From positions 2,666,001-2,730,000 of the forward strand of contig JAQOOI010000064.1 in assembly GCA_028554645.1 (NCBI GenBank): a DNA stretch of 64,000 bases, written 5' to 3'. Source of the stretch: Omphalotus guepiniiformis (lineage: Eukaryota > Basidiomycota > Agaricomycetes > Agaricales > Omphalotaceae). The notes under the pieces were generated by a model, which was not told the DNA's origin, made no database searches, and worked only from the letters and a program-made list of their open reading frames with translations. The position numbers and the translations under genes were made by a program. Positions 10,149 through 22,695 of this stretch are shown here, piece after piece; position 1 is the stretch's first letter, and each line of letters opens with the position of its first letter.

Positions 10149-12354
10149 ATGTCGTCTATTTTGGAATTTCTACCAGCTCCTCAGGTAGTAGGAGTGTTAG
10201 CCGCACTTGGACTCAGTTTCCTGCTCATCCGACTGGTTTATTCCGAATATACATCACCTTTGCGATATTATCCAGGACCCCCAAACATTAACTTGATATG
10301 GGGAAATATGAAAGAAATAATGGCTGCAGTACGTTCTCACTGCTATTTATCTTCAGATTTCGCTCGATTGAATGTGATAAAAGGAAAACTCGGTACTTCA
10401 TGAGAAGTGGACTGAAGAATATGGTCCGACATTGAAGTACAGAGTGTTCTTTGGAGTAAGGTTCACTTTATATACTCGACTAGTGAAACGCTGATGAGAA
10501 TTATTGCTAGATGAAACGTCTGTATACGACGGATACCAAAGCTTTGAATCATATTCTCATGAACCATTATATCTATCAGAAACCTGAGCAAGCTCGGTAT
10601 GGTTTAAGTCGTGTATTGGGTTCTGGTGCGTCGACTTTGTGTAGCGTCGATTGTAAGAACTCACATGGTTTTGCTAGGTATTTTGGTTGCTGAAGAAGAC
10701 AAGCATAAGATTCAACGCAGGATCATGGTATCGTGCTTAATATGACCTCAACCTTCACCGCCTTAATGTATCGATTTAGAATCCTGCTTTTGGTTCATCT
10801 CAAGTTCGCGAACTTACTGAAATATTCGTGGAGAAGTCCATACAGGTGTGCTGCGCTTATGTATATATCAAAGCTGAACTCATCTAAATTTATTTTGATC
10901 AGCTAAGAGACTTATGGGCGTCTCAAGCATCTACAGATGGTGGTGTTGCTCGAGTAGACGTTTTATCTTGGCTCAGCCGAACCACTCTGGACGTAATCGG
11001 TCTCGCTGGGTTCAACTACAACTTTGATGCATTGAATCCTAGCGGTGAACCGAACGAGCTCAACAAGGCGTTCTCTGAGATTTTTGGGACTATAAATCAT
11101 ATCAATATATGGAACTTGATACAGTCCTTCGTTCCCCCCTTGCGTTTCTTGGTGAGTGTCCTTAAGATTATACGCGACAGCACTAATGATACTTTATCTC
11201 CATATGTAGCCTTCGGAAAGAAGGGATACTACTGGGAATGCAAGAAAGACTATGTCGAGGATAGGAAAGGAGCTTCTGCGCGACAGTAAAGCTTCTCTCA
11301 TCGCGACTGGCGAGAAAGCGGATAATTGGAACGCTAGAGATTTACTTTCTTTGTTGGTCAGATCAAACCTGAGCACTGAGCTCCCCGAGAGTCAAAGGAT
11401 GAGTGACGACGATGTTGTTTCGCGTACGTTATCCCGTTACGCTTGGCTCGCCATGTACAACGAAACTTATTCGTTTCTCGTCCCCCCCAGAGGTGCCTAC
11501 ATTCCTCGTTGCTGGTCATGAAACAACATCGACTGCTACGACGTGGGCACTCTACGCATTAGCGTTAGATAAAGCGATTCAAACCAAGCTACGTGAAGAG
11601 CTGCTTACAGTATCCACTGACACTCCGACGATGGACCAACTAAACTCTTTGCCTTACTTGGATGCTGTGGTTCGTGAAACACTACGTATTCATACACCTG
11701 TACCTTCTTCGGTGAGAGTCGCGGTGAAGGATGATGTGATACCGTTGGGCACACCATTCACGGATACGAAAGGCGTTGTTCACGAGACGATTGAGTGGGT
11801 TTCTGTCGACCATTACGGAGGTGTACATTGGGCAATAAACATCTTTTTGTTGTATATAGGATCAGGAAAGGCCAGACTGTATTTATTCCGATTCTGGCAC
11901 TCAACCGGTCAAAGACTCTGTGGGGCGAGGATTCGATGGAATTCAAGTAAGTCAAAGTCATCTCACCTGGAATTATGAAGGGTTTTTGAATCTCAACTTT
12001 CATTTGTAGACCAGAACGATGGGAGAAAGTTCCTGAAGCGGTGTCAGCGATCCCTGGTGTATGGGGCAATATGCTTACTTTCCTCGGCGGTGCTCGCTCT
12101 TGTATAGGATACAAGTTTTCTATCGTCGAGTGAGTTATCATGTACTTGATTTCACTGACCATTTCTCATTATTTTTCTCCTGGATCAGGACGAAAGCGCT
12201 TCTATTTGTCCTTATCCGTGCATTCGAGTTTGATCTTGCTGTGCCGAAGGAGGAGATTATTAAGAAGTCGAGTTTTGTGCAGCGTCCGAGGGTCAAAAGC
12301 GAGCCTGATGCTGGTAGCCAACTTCCGATGCTTGTTAAACCATATCAGCTCTGA
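10149..12354 (+). CDS. cytochrome P450 monooxygenase
   Basis: A haem-thiolate monooxygenase anchored in the ER membrane; its substrate cannot be read from sequence. The N-terminus is a membrane anchor ([19 protein letters not shown]) followed by the Pro/Gly hinge YYPGPP. Further in are [16 protein letters not shown] (C-helix region), the I-helix oxygen-binding motif [15 protein letters not shown], the ExxR motif in [17 protein letters not shown], and the haem loop [13 protein letters not shown] with the ligand Cys. Around nine introns splice in frame; all P450 hallmarks are present and no stop interrupts them. At roughly 550 residues the length is normal. It converges with ALG2 (stop-to-stop gap about 240 bp). 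The sequence resembles fungal CYP families with a long-chain substrate profile, but I do not assign a CYP number. Confidence 0.93.
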
Positions 12355-12595
12355 GTGAATGATTTTGCCGTTGATATTCACTGCTTGGTTGTTGTACTGG
12401 AGGGATTTGTACGATATATGTATATCCAACTTACATATCATCTTATTCGTGTTAGCGGGTCATCTTTAGGTCGCTGGGAGGAGGTACATTTCCTTCTAGT
12501 GAGATCAAAGCATTATTACAGCATTTATCTACAATAACAATATAATGTCCATTGTCCAGAGAGAAAATTGGGTATGAAGCATGAAAGAAAGAAAG

Positions 12596-14328
12596 CTAGG
12601 GTAACTTATTCCCAGCAAAATACGCAAATACGAGTCCGAGCAACACAACCAGCGCATACAACCACGATCTTCCTACTCTCCCCATATTCACAGCCTCCTT
12701 CAAAGCCTCCTCAATACCCAAAGCCATCGCCTCCATGCCAAACAGCTTCCGTGCCCGAGCCTTCGCACGTTCTCTCATAGCTCCTCTCTCCGCCTCACTC
12801 AACTCCACAATCTCCTTCAACGCGTCCGCCCACAAATCCGGATCAGGCTTCCTCAGCCAACCCGTACGTTCCCCCTGCGGTTGATCAACAATAGACTCAA
12901 CAGGTCCCCCACTATCGCATGCTAAAACAGGAACACCACAAATCATACCCTCCACAGGTACGATACCAAAGTGCTCATTTGCGGGGGTATAAAGCAGACC
13001 GATTGTTGAGGAACTGGTGAGAAGCGCGGTACGCTGAGATGTAGTGAAGTTGAGGAGAAATAGGACGTCGGGGTTGGTAGGTGTTGTGTTGAGTGGTGGG
13101 ATTTGAACGGCTTTGGGAGATGAAGGGGTGAGGACGTTGTATGTCATGGAGTGGGTTTTGTTGACGAGGTCAATGAGGGAGTAGAGGGTTAACATGTTGT
13201 CTTCTAATCGTGGGTCGTATCCGCCTGGCGGAGAGAAAGATTTCAGTAGAAGAGATCACGATGAAATAGATGTGTGACGTACCACCTAGAACTAGACGCA
13301 AGTTTGTCGAGCCCTTGAGTTGTGCTCGTAGCTTAGCGAACGCGATCACCGCCAGTGCAGCGTTTTTCTTTTTCTCGAAGCGGTTTAATGATATCAGTGT
13401 TGGTCGATCTCTAGAGTGGCGGTGAATAGCATATGAAGATGGAATAAAGGAAACCTTACGAGGAAATAGCGACAATGTCTGAATCCGAAGCATCGATTTT
13501 TGTCTCGTAGGCCGCAACGTTGATGCCAGGATAGACGACCTTCGGTGTTCGTCTTATAGTGGTAAAGTTGGCTTTAAACACACGAGCAGTGAACTGCGAA
13601 TTAGCCAATATCACATCTGCTTGACCTGTCACAAATAAAATGAATGAGACAATAAACCAAGTCAAGCAAAAATCTAGTACCATACGTGTTGTCATTTCTT
13701 CCAAAGTATCCATAGGATATCTATAAACCCTCCTTAACAAACTAGGCTTCTTCCTCGCAGACGGATCGTCGATGTATTCCCCATTGGCCAGTAACTTGTC
13801 AGGGAAATGACAGTAAAATACGACCCGAGTGTTCCCTAATGTACGCAAAAAAGGTACGCAGGTGGATAGCTGGTCGACAAAGAAGACATCATACTGCGGT
13901 GCACCCGGACGGATGAGATGAGTGAGGAGATGCATTTGTCTTGCATTAGCGAATAGTATGTGAAATTTGTCTTTCACTGAACGAGGAAATGGTGGGACGA
14001 TGTAATGAACCTTCAGTCGTCCTGAATTTGCATAGCTCAGATGTCGGTAGAAAATGAATGGCGAAAAGAAAGAGGAACAAGTCAAGTACGTACCGTCTTT
14101 CGTCTCCTCGAAACAGTGATTCGGGTCATGATGAGAAGTATATATATCAACTTTATGCCCCAAGTTTTGCAAACCAAGCGCAGCATCAACTACAAGCCGT
14201 TCAGCACCACCTGTTTATGAGGAGGGGAAATCAATCTCTTTGTCAGAATTTGACGATTTGGAAAAACAAGAGATAAAACTGAATTCACCGATCCCCAGGT
14301 CAGGATGTATGAAGGCAATTCGAAGCAT
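12596..14328 (-). CDS. ALG2: ALG2 alpha-1,3/1,6-mannosyltransferase
   Basis: ALG2 adds the second and third mannoses to the dolichol-linked oligosaccharide on the cytosolic face of the ER, for N-glycosylation. The start MLRIAFIHPDLGIG lies at 14328. The next exon gives GGAERLVVDAALGLQNLGHK, the donor-binding N-terminal loop of this GT4 family. Further motifs are VDIYTSHHDPNHCF, YDVFFVDQLSTCVPFLR, FYCHFPDKLLA, ADVILANSQFTARVFK, VVYPGIN, ISLNRFEKKKN and LRLVLGGYDPRL. The donor-site motif HFGIVPVEGMICGVPVLAC follows, with GGPVESIVD after it; its two Glu-containing elements are typical of GT4. The C-terminal hydrophobic segment (SWLYALVVLLGLVFAYFAG) is the membrane anchor. About six introns splice in frame and the gene looks intact. 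Confidence 0.95.
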
Positions 14329-14868
14329 ATTCCTGAATCTCCTTCAGGTTCAATTTACGGACTTTGTCCTGGTTCCAAGGTAGAACTGGATGAGGGAAAC
14401 ACTAGGTATTTTGTTGGAACTGAGTAGGAGTAACTACTCACTATTTTCCATCCGAGGAATACACGTCGACCGGTCCCCCGGCCCGGCAGCTTAGCATCAC
14501 GTGAGTATAGAACGCGGCCGCGTGACGCGCCTATTAGCGCCTGATCATGATTCATGATGGCTATTCTACGCGGTCACCGTCCAACTGCCATCCATTGCCC
14601 GACGCTGTCCCGCTCAGCGATAGGAGTGCTAATCTTTGTTTCACCTCAGACTTATATCACTTGTATCACTCGGCTTTGCATCTGGACTGTTTTTCTGGAA
14701 AATGTGCTCATACACAAAAAGTCCTCGACCATCAGAAGATATGAGATGGATAGGAGTTACGCATACGCAAGTAAAGGGGTAGAGTTATCTTAGATTTAGG
14801 ATTACGCCATGAGCTGGATATCTACAAAAGGACCGCCCCGTGTATTGATGCGCTGAACCCATACGACA
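14329..14868. other. divergent promoter region
   Basis: This 540-bp gap separates the start codons of ALG2 (minus) and the gene at 14869 (plus), so it must hold both promoters. It contains a GC-rich block around 14460-14530 with CACGTGA at about 14498. No coding pattern was recognised. Confidence 0.5.
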
Positions 14869-15715
14869 ATGGCTGAGACTCAGAGAAGGCGCACCACCCA
14901 GTTGTCCTTGGTAAGTTCTTATTGATTCACTCGATGTTTTTTTCTTTCTGCTTGCTCACGAGTCACAACAACCAACACAGGACGCTTTTCTCAATCGTGC
15001 CATAGGTTTTCCTTATGTTCGAGATCACCATATAAGGATCGCTCTTCAAGGAATGCGTAAAACCAAAGCCGATGTAAAGGTCGATAAAAAGGACATGTCG
15101 ATGGAAGAAAAAAAGGCTATCGTCGACCTTTTGCGAACGGGTTATGGATGTGGGGTCGACGACGACGAGGAAATTATCTTATTGATGGAGGAAGAAGACA
15201 AAACTATTAACCATGTCGTACCTGATTTACCAAGACCCGACGTACGTGGCGGGCGGAGCTAACCCCCCCTTGTGGTTGTTCTCATTACAAGACGAATTGT
15301 CTCACTATTTCTTTGTTTACAGGAACTTTGTCCCCCGCCTGGCGTAGAATGTCGTTCAAAAGATTTCGACGACCTCAAGGTCTTTTATCACCTTGACAAT
15401 TCATCTCTCTCTCCCCAAGGCAATTACACGTTCTACATTGGTCGACGAGGCTGTCGGCCGTACGAATGTATTGACTGGTACTCTGAAGGTATCCGAGTTG
15501 ATGTGAAAGGTTCTGATGGAGAATGGGAGGACTGTAGACATCTGAAGGTTCCTGGTGGCACACACGCTCGTGTGCACTACAAGTATAAAGGGAAGAAACG
15601 TATCTTCGACCTCCATTTTCCCTATCCTTCACCAAAGGAGCTAGCACAGGTGTTTCCAGCACAATATCAGAGCTCGACACCTGAACTTTCTCTAAGGATG
15701 TTCAGGTTTCGGTAA
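14869..15715 (+). CDS. hypothetical protein, family not recognised
   Basis: Three exons splice in phase. 14869-about 14910 starts MAETQRRRTTQLSL. A middle exon runs from DAFLNRAIGFPYVRDHHIRI to DLPRPD. A last exon runs from ELCPPPGVECRS to the TAA at 15713. The product is about 250 residues, soluble, with no signal peptide or membrane segment. The middle part is acidic (GVDDDEEIILLMEEEDK). The C-terminal half contains paired Cys and aromatic residues (YIGRRGCRPYECIDWY, EWEDCRHL) and ends in a basic-aromatic patch. The clean splicing and continuous frame argue that it is real. I do not recognise a family. Confidence 0.75.
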
Positions 15716-16043
15716 ATGGGTTTGATTTCGTTGGGGGTCAGCTCTTTGTCGTCGGTTGTGGGTGGTAGCAAGTGATCAACGCATATATGTAGTTTGTACG
15801 AATAAAAAGGAAAGAATTTAGTCTCCATCCAGAGCTCAATTTGGCCGCCAACCTCTAACATCAAAAAACAAAATCTATGTCTATGTCTATGTGGGTATAA
15901 AATACGTATAAGAATACTATATCATAGCTGTAGCTCAATCGGAAATCCTCTGCTGAACGCGACCTAGAACTCGACTCCTGACTCTCGCTAATCGTTAATT
16001 ATCTGCAAAAAAACAGGAATGAGGTGCCGGAAAATATAGCTCA
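15716..16043. other. short convergent intergenic region
   Basis: It lies between the stops of the plus-strand gene ending at 15715 and the minus-strand F-box-like gene. It is A/T-rich and presumably holds both 3' UTRs and polyadenylation sites; AATAAAAAGG at about 15800 is a candidate signal on the plus strand. Confidence 0.4.
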
Positions 16044-17405
16044 TTAAAAAAGAGCAACGTACAAGGATATTGACGTTATATACTCAACACCATCTTTCAA
16101 TCGCCAACCTTTAGCACGAATAGCTTCCCTAATAGATCGAAAAACCGTCGGATGTCTCGCCTGCAAATGCGCCAAATTCCTTCCCTTAAACTGAATGAGT
16201 CCTAGCCCAGGAGCATGCATATTAGACAACGCATTGCACAGGTCCACATATCTATCATAGGGGGGCTGCTGTTCCCCGTCACACCCAAGACCCAAGAGTT
16301 TGACAGAAGAAGGGATCGTCACTCCAGCTTCGGAATTGAATAAGCTCCAGTTGTACGCTATTATTGTCAAGGAAGTGAGCCTTGGACATGTATCGCGGAT
16401 AAAGTCGAGGTGGTGTTGGAGATTCGCTCTCAAGGGGTGACGGATGATGATAGAAGTTAGATGTGGACCGTGAACAGTCAAGAATAATCTCCATCGTCTC
16501 TCTAACGTGATAGACGAACTCGGAGCGTAGATAACTTGACAAAGACTAGGGAAAATATTAACCTCCGGGTTTCGAGGATACACGTCGTCCAAGAAATCAT
16601 CATCCAGACTGAGTGTCCTAAGTGATGGAAACACTGGTAAAGGATGATTCGGGCCCGCGGATTTGGTAGAACCGAGATGAAGAGCTCGAAGATTAGGAAG
16701 CGCAGAGAGTAAAGGATACCAATCTCTCTTCGCTAGAGGAAGTTCATTGGTGTACCAATTCAACACTTGAACGGAAGACCCATGTTCTCTGAGCGCATGA
16801 ACGATTGGCAGAGGAAGGGCGATATCTCGAAATGCGAATCCAGACACGTTGAAGACGATGACGGAGAGATTCGGTAGAGATCTAATGATCTCAGCGATAC
16901 TATCTACGACCATATGTAGATTCTCCGGCGTCGCATCGTTTATAGCGATGTCTAAACGTTTGGTCCAGAAACCCAAGGAGGAAGCCCCCTTCCCCGAGTC
17001 CCCCAGCTCAGCGCGCGCCAGTGCATTGCAAAGAAAAGGCAATGACGAGCATCGTTGGACTACGATGTGCTCGTATAGGAACGGTGATGCAACCAAGTAC
17101 CACGTCTTACAAACCGCCACAAGACGTCTCTTGGTAACCTAGGTATCCCACACACAATCATTCATCATTACCGGCGTGATTAGTAGAGTGATCAAAAGGC
17201 AACGTACAATAGTCGCTTTACGCATCCTATGATGAGTTACATCTGGACCTGGGTCACCGGGGAAGTCGAACATTCTCGGATTCACATTCGTAGCGGAAGG
17301 TCGACCAAGAGCGATTCTGAATACCTCGAGCCATAACTCAAGAGGTAGAGATTCAGAATCAACATTGTCACCGTTTGACGACAATAATAAGCCCTCGTTC
17401 GACAT
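16044..17405 (-). CDS. F-box-like protein with degenerate LRR-type C-terminus (copy 1)
   Basis: F-box proteins usually act as substrate receptors of SCF ubiquitin ligases. Exon 1 (17405 down to about 17209) contains the F-box-like core SLPLELWLEVFRIALGRP. An intron GTACGT...CCTAG of about 65 nt follows, then the exon starting VTKRRLVAVCKTWYLVASPF, which continues the F-box. The rest has leucine-rich spaced strands (LPNLSVIVFNVSG, LPNLRALHLGSTK, FPSLRTLSLDDDFL, CPRLTSLTIIAY, VKLLGLGCDG). The product has about 424 residues. It is homologous in layout to the plus-strand gene at 21394, including the intron position just before the TKRR block and the ending (IREAIRAKGWRL here, MCETIAARGWKL there). 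Assignment to the generic F-box-like class is good; the specific target is unknown. Confidence 0.82.
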
Positions 17406-18039
17406 GAAAGATGGTAGTGCAGAGAAGAGATGGATCCCGGGAACGGAATACGGTACGCTTTCTCATGAAACTCCCCTTTTTTCCTTTTTCAGTAAGGAGA
17501 GAGAAAGATAATGGGTCAAAGTTTCTGAATATCTGTGAATTACATTCAAGATGATTGGTGAAAGTTGTTTGTAAACGCCGAGTAGCGATTGAAAACTCAC
17601 CGAGGTCCATTTACTCGGAGAGACTCGGAGATGCCGATGGTGAAAGTAATAGTTTTAGAGTTGAACCGTATTTCAAATTCGTGCCATGGCACGATAAGGT
17701 GGGGCACGTTATCTGCCTCGAACTTAGGGGTCATTTCAATGTCACCGAGATTTTTTTTTACATTCAGCGTATATTAATTGCTATAGTTCTACCATGGCTA
17801 AATTCCTAGCGCTACATTAATGCCGAAAAGAGAGTATTCAAACAAAGAAGGTAATGCGACAACGGTGCGTATGTATGATATATGACAGAGATGTACGATG
17901 CTAAAAAGTTCCAATCTATGGAGAGCAACCGCTAGCACTTAGACAGATGCTCAATAAAAAGAAGAAATATACGACGAAAAAGCTCATAAGTCCATAATCA
18001 TGACAAACAAGGGTCCGAAAGAAAGAATAGAAAGAAAGA
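17406..18039. other. intergenic: F-box upstream region and 3' UTR of the Cys-rich gene
   Basis: It separates the F-box-like start (17405, minus) from the stop of the minus-strand Cys-rich gene (18040). The part near 17406-17650 should contain the F-box gene's promoter. No conserved coding pattern was seen. Confidence 0.45.
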
Positions 18040-20929
18040 TCATCTTCTGAAAGGATTCTTGGACGAAACATTAGAAATGCCAGTTTGATTCGGCTGCATC
18101 CAATAACCCCCTCTCGAAGGCGTTTCTTCATCGGTGTCCACGAGTAAATGAGGCCTCACAGCCATAGCGTACGCTTCAGCCTCAGTAGGAGGCTTCAACA
18201 ACTCCCTCGACCGAGAATTCCCAGAATGCAACGACGAACTCAAAGTACTCCCCGAGAACCTAGAAGTCGATAACAAACCCTTCTTCACCGGCTGTCTCGT
18301 TTCAGGTCCGTTCCGCGGTACACCAGTAACTTGAGAATACATCGACGGACCAGAGAGTTGACTCGCAGCTTCCCCATGTCGCTGAAAACGCCGATGATCA
18401 CCGTGGTCGTGAAGCGAAGGCAAAGTCGAGGGCGCATGGCTCGAGCGCTTCGAATCCCGGTCGTATTGGTAGTTCCCAATCAACATCAACTTTTCCATCT
18501 CGATATTATGCCTTGCTTCCTCCGCATCTCTCAATCTCATCAGCTTTAGCTCTTCAGATTCCACAGGGGCACCCATATGAGGGTCGGGATACGCCGGGTA
18601 TGCACGGCGGCTGCGTCGGTGACCGAAAAGCTTTTCGCCGAATCTCAGGAGACGCCAGCGCCAGCTTGTAGGAGGGTGCAAGTTCTTAGCTTGAGCGAAA
18701 GCCTGGGTCCTCTTCATCCTCTGTTTCCTGGCACGTCTCCTCCAGCACATGACAAATAGCAAGAAGATGAAAGCACATCCTAGTGCCATGAGAAGGATCT
18801 CCCACCAAGCCAAGGGTCGTGACTTTGTTTGATTCACAGTTGTCGGCGTGGTCAAACCAGAGATGGAGGGCAATGGGGTAGCTGAGGTAGTACCACTTGC
18901 TTGTGGTACGTCCACCAGATTCGATAGACAAACGCCTAATCCGGTGACCACAGTAGACGTGCCATTGCAATTAGCTGACACGCAGGAACCGCTGTTGAGG
19001 ACTTGCGAAGAACTCGAGCAAGCGAGACAATTCGAAGGGCCAGAACCTGAGCAACTTGAACAGCTCGAGTCGCATGATTGGCAAGACCCGCTAGTCTTAT
19101 CAAAGAATTGGGACTTGCTACAGGTAGGCAGACAACGGCCATTGCTGAGTACAGGTCGGTCAGGGGGGCATGAGAGACACTGATTGAAAGAAGTGCCGCT
19201 GCAAGTGACGCAATCAGGATGGCAAGTCTGGCACGTCTTCGTGGTGTTTGAAGTGACAGTATTGGCAGGACAACTGGATACACATTGTCCATTCGAGGCA
19301 AGTTGATTGCCGGCACATGTCAAACAGAAATTGGACGAGCCGACACAGGTTGAACAAGAGGAGTCACAGGCAGTGCAAGTAACGTTGTCTTTTGGATCAA
19401 CGAATGTCCCGGACGGACAGCTGTCGAGGCACTGTCCGCCTGAAAGGAATGAACCGGGGAGGCAGCCAGTGCATTGCAGCTGATTGACAGTAGAAGCCGT
19501 GGTGAAGTTGGGAATCTTGCACGAAGTGCACTTGGCACCGCAAGCTAAGTCACAAGTCAGTATACAGACCCAAGTTGCACAATATATAGATACGCACTAT
19601 CACATTCCTTCTTGTTATTGTCCGCTATAAGACCTGTTCCGGTGCAGACACCATTCGAATCTGCAGATATACAGCTACCATTGAACGCGTAGCTTCCAGT
19701 GGCACAAATGATACAATCGTTGGAGGTGGCACCGTTGCAAGTCTGGCAACTCTTTGAGCAGGACGTGCAAGTACTTCCAGAGCTGAAGCTGCCGTCAGGA
19801 CAAACAACTCCCGAGCTGGTAGTACTCGGAACAGCATCGCATTTAGTCTTGTCGTTACCGTCTTGTGTGAAGCCGGACTTGCAAGTCAGACACTCTCCAG
19901 TGCCATCAGCACACGAAGAGCATCCAATTTGACAGACATTGCAGTCACCGGTAGACGTAAGGAAGAAGCCAGATGCGCATTTTGCACATGCAGTACCATT
20001 ATCGGCAGTGGTCCACCCGGCGTTGCAGGTGCACTGTCCGTTGGACCCACACTCACCGTTGAGGCAATTACAGGTAGAAGGCGCATTTGTGATGTTCACA
20101 GACAAGCACTTCCCTGTACCACTGATTCCGTCATCACAGTCGGAGCAACCTGCTGGGCAAGCCTGGCACGTCGAACCGAAAAATCCAGATGCACAAGATT
20201 CGCAAGACGAGCCGGTGAAACCTGAAGGGCAGGTACAAGTACCCGAAGATGAACAGACGCCGTTTCCAGAGCAGGCGGGTGAGCAAGCAGATGACTCGAG
20301 TGCGGTTAGGGAAATAGCGCCTGAGACTGGAAGTTGTGATACATCAGGAACGGCGTCCCAGAAAATGATACGCTCCGTGGAGCCGACAGTGAGTGCAGCC
20401 CAGACATTATTCGAGAGCGCAAGTGAACTTGCAGAAAGTGAAGTCGATGAGTTAGTAACGACGGTTGTAGGGAGTGAAGTGAATCCAGCAGAACCACCAT
20501 ACAACGGCTGGGAATATATAGCTAGACCTGGTTCAAGAGCCACGTTAAGAGGAAGGGAAGGTGTGGTGGATGAATTGAAGCCAGTGGATGGGGATAGTGA
20601 CGCCGAAGATGACGTTAACAAGTCGTGCAATAATTGAGGACTTGTTGAAGAAGTATATTGACCAGGAAGCAACAGAGCACTTGTCTGGGCTCCGGAGGCA
20701 GATATTGTCATTCCAACTAAGTTTCTGTCAGCTCAATACATGGATCCAAAGCAAATTTGACGCACTAGTCGTATTCGAGAACCCTTGCAGGCATTGTCCT
20801 GCAACGCAGACCACAGTTGGAGAGGATTGTGCGACTAATTGCCATTCAGCTAACATGCTCGTCATTCTCTTGACCAACCGACTCACCAGCAGCCGCGATG
20901 AGCATCATGAAGATAATAAGGAATTGCAT
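18040..20929 (-). CDS. large cysteine-rich (EGF/furin-like repeat) single-pass membrane protein
   Basis: This is a predicted surface or secretory-pathway receptor-like protein. A signal peptide (MQFLIIFMMLIAAA) at 20929 is followed by two short introns and VVCVAGQCLQGFSNTT. A Ser/Thr-rich N-terminal domain (QTSALLLPGQYTS, FNSSTTPSLPLNVAL, RIIFWDAVPDVSQLP) comes next. A long array of Cys repeats then begins at CSPACSGNGVCSSSGTC, including CPSGFTGSSCESCASGFFG and many CxxCxxC units of furin/growth-factor-receptor type. Near the end is one transmembrane helix (WWEILLMALGCAFIFLLFVM) followed by a basic stop-transfer sequence (CWRRRARKQRMKR). A cytosolic tail of about 225 residues is rich in Ser, Arg and His and has no kinase motif. 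Total about 890 residues. The architecture is common in Agaricomycetes; ligand and role are unknown. Confidence 0.88.
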
Positions 20930-21393
20930 GAAAGCGCCACCTAGAAAAGCATACATGAGTTGCAGCATCGAGCGGTAAGTGTGAACCTCTGACTGACCTA
21001 TTGGCGTTGAAAAGTAGGAAGGAATCTCGAGCATTATTAACGAAAGAACAGGGGATGATGGTGGTATAGTAGAGAGCAGGTATATGCGCTCAAAAATGAT
21101 TCTGAATGCTTGTCGGTCGCCATTGTTCTGCTAATTGTTCTTGTCGCCAAAAAAGAACAATAGCAGCCCCGGCGCGTCGGTCCGCCACCGAAACAATGTT
21201 TGTTTGGCTACAACATTGCTGGCCAAATGACGGATAAATAAAGCCAAACACCGCTCAATCCCAAACCTTGTTCTGCTTTTGCCGAGAAACAAAGAGAAAT
21301 TGATTGCGTTGCATCTTCGCATTTCTCTTTACATGTTCCCGACTCGAAACTCAATAAAGGAGATAAATTGACCTTCCTCTGCCCTTGTTCTCA
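20930..21393. other. divergent promoter region
   Basis: It separates the start of the Cys-rich membrane protein (minus, 20929) from the start of the second F-box-like gene (plus, 21394). A short near-palindromic stretch with CCAAA/TTTGG motifs occurs at about 21180-21250 (AACAATGTTTGTTTGG). No gene was found. Confidence 0.45.
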
Positions 21394-22695
21394 ATGTCCG
21401 CGAAAGCGGCATATCGCAAAAATAAATCCGACCTCCCAGAATTACCTCAAGAATTATGGATAATTATCTTAAAGATGGCGACGGAAATTTCACCTTGGTT
21501 GCTCGACGTGGAGCCTAGGATGTTTAGCTGTCCAGGTGATTTCCCTATCAAGTTCAAAACAAAATATCGTACTTCTCTGGCACGTTTAATTGCTGTTCTC
21601 ACTGTGCTCAGCTGAAATTAATTTGTTTGTCGCGACTAACAGAAAACAAAACGTCACATTGTGTTGGTCTGCAAGCTCTGGAACGCCTTAGGAATCCCCT
21701 TGCTCTACGAGAATATTTACCTTCATACAACCAGGGCAACCTCGCATCTATGCCGAACCTTGACCGGTTCCGTTCGTAATTTTGAGGACTCCAATCCGAA
21801 TCATCTAGGATATTTCGTCAAACGATTGGATGTAGCCTTGCGGGTGATTGATGCAGGCATACCATGGCCAGAATCAACGGAAACATTGCAGACTGTCCTG
21901 CAACATCTGCCGAATTTATCCATTCTTACCTTCGATGACAATGAAAGCTCGATAAATGACGTACTGGTTAAAACGCTGGATGAGCTCAACCCTGTTCTCC
22001 ATTGCCCTTCATTACAAGCACTCAACTGCCGAGATTGTGATCATACTTCATTCTTTCTCGAGCCCCCGCCAACCCTCGATTCATTCCCCGAAGTGAGAAC
22101 GTTCGACTGGATATTCGGGGACAGTCATTTAGTGGAGTACACAATTCCCGTCGTTTGCATCAGTCACCCGACTATTCACTACACTTCCCACAATCGTAGC
22201 ACGATACTCAGTTCCCCCGAAACCCCTTTGTCCTGCTGGGAAATCACACAAATTCGTACTAATACCTGGCACGATGACATGTTTAGGACTGTGCTTTCAG
22301 TCAGGTCTATCATACTAGATGATTACCTGACAGCCAGTGTATCCTCCTATCAGTCTGTCCTGGATGAGCTCGACAACTACCCTAATCTTCGTTATCTCTC
22401 CCTGATGGGCCCTATCTCTGGGATGGAGACCCACGGGCTCAGCCTACCTCATACCGTCCGCGTCCTTGGGTTAAGCTTCAAAGAGTTATGCGCTCCAAAT
22501 CGCAAATATAGGCTCCTGTGCGATGCGCTGAGTAGTCTGCACGCTGACGGCTTGCAGACCATTCGAATCCATGAACGAAATATCCCTGACTTGAGGGATA
22601 AGCACGAGAGGTATTATAGGATAATGTGCGAGACAATTGCTGCGAGGGGCTGGAAGTTGGAAGTAGGTGATGCTCATATAAATTTGGCGGAATGA
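21394..22695 (+). CDS. F-box-like protein with LRR-type C-terminus (copy 2)
   Basis: ATG at 21394 (MSAKAAYRKNKSDLPELPQE). The F-box-like core is LPELPQELWIIILKMATEIS, followed by MFSCPGDFPIKFKTKYR. I place an intron at 21592-21642 (GTTCTC...CTAACAG), because it restores the frame into KTKRHIVLVCKLWNALGIPL, the second half of the F-box. The 5' site GTTCTC is weak, so a slightly different junction is possible. The C-terminal part has LRR-like strands (LPNLSILTFDDNE, YPNLRYLSLMGPI, VRVLGLSFKEL) and ends ETIAARGWKLEVG. About 415 residues. It is a paralog of the gene at 16044-17405 on the opposite strand. Confidence 0.8.
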
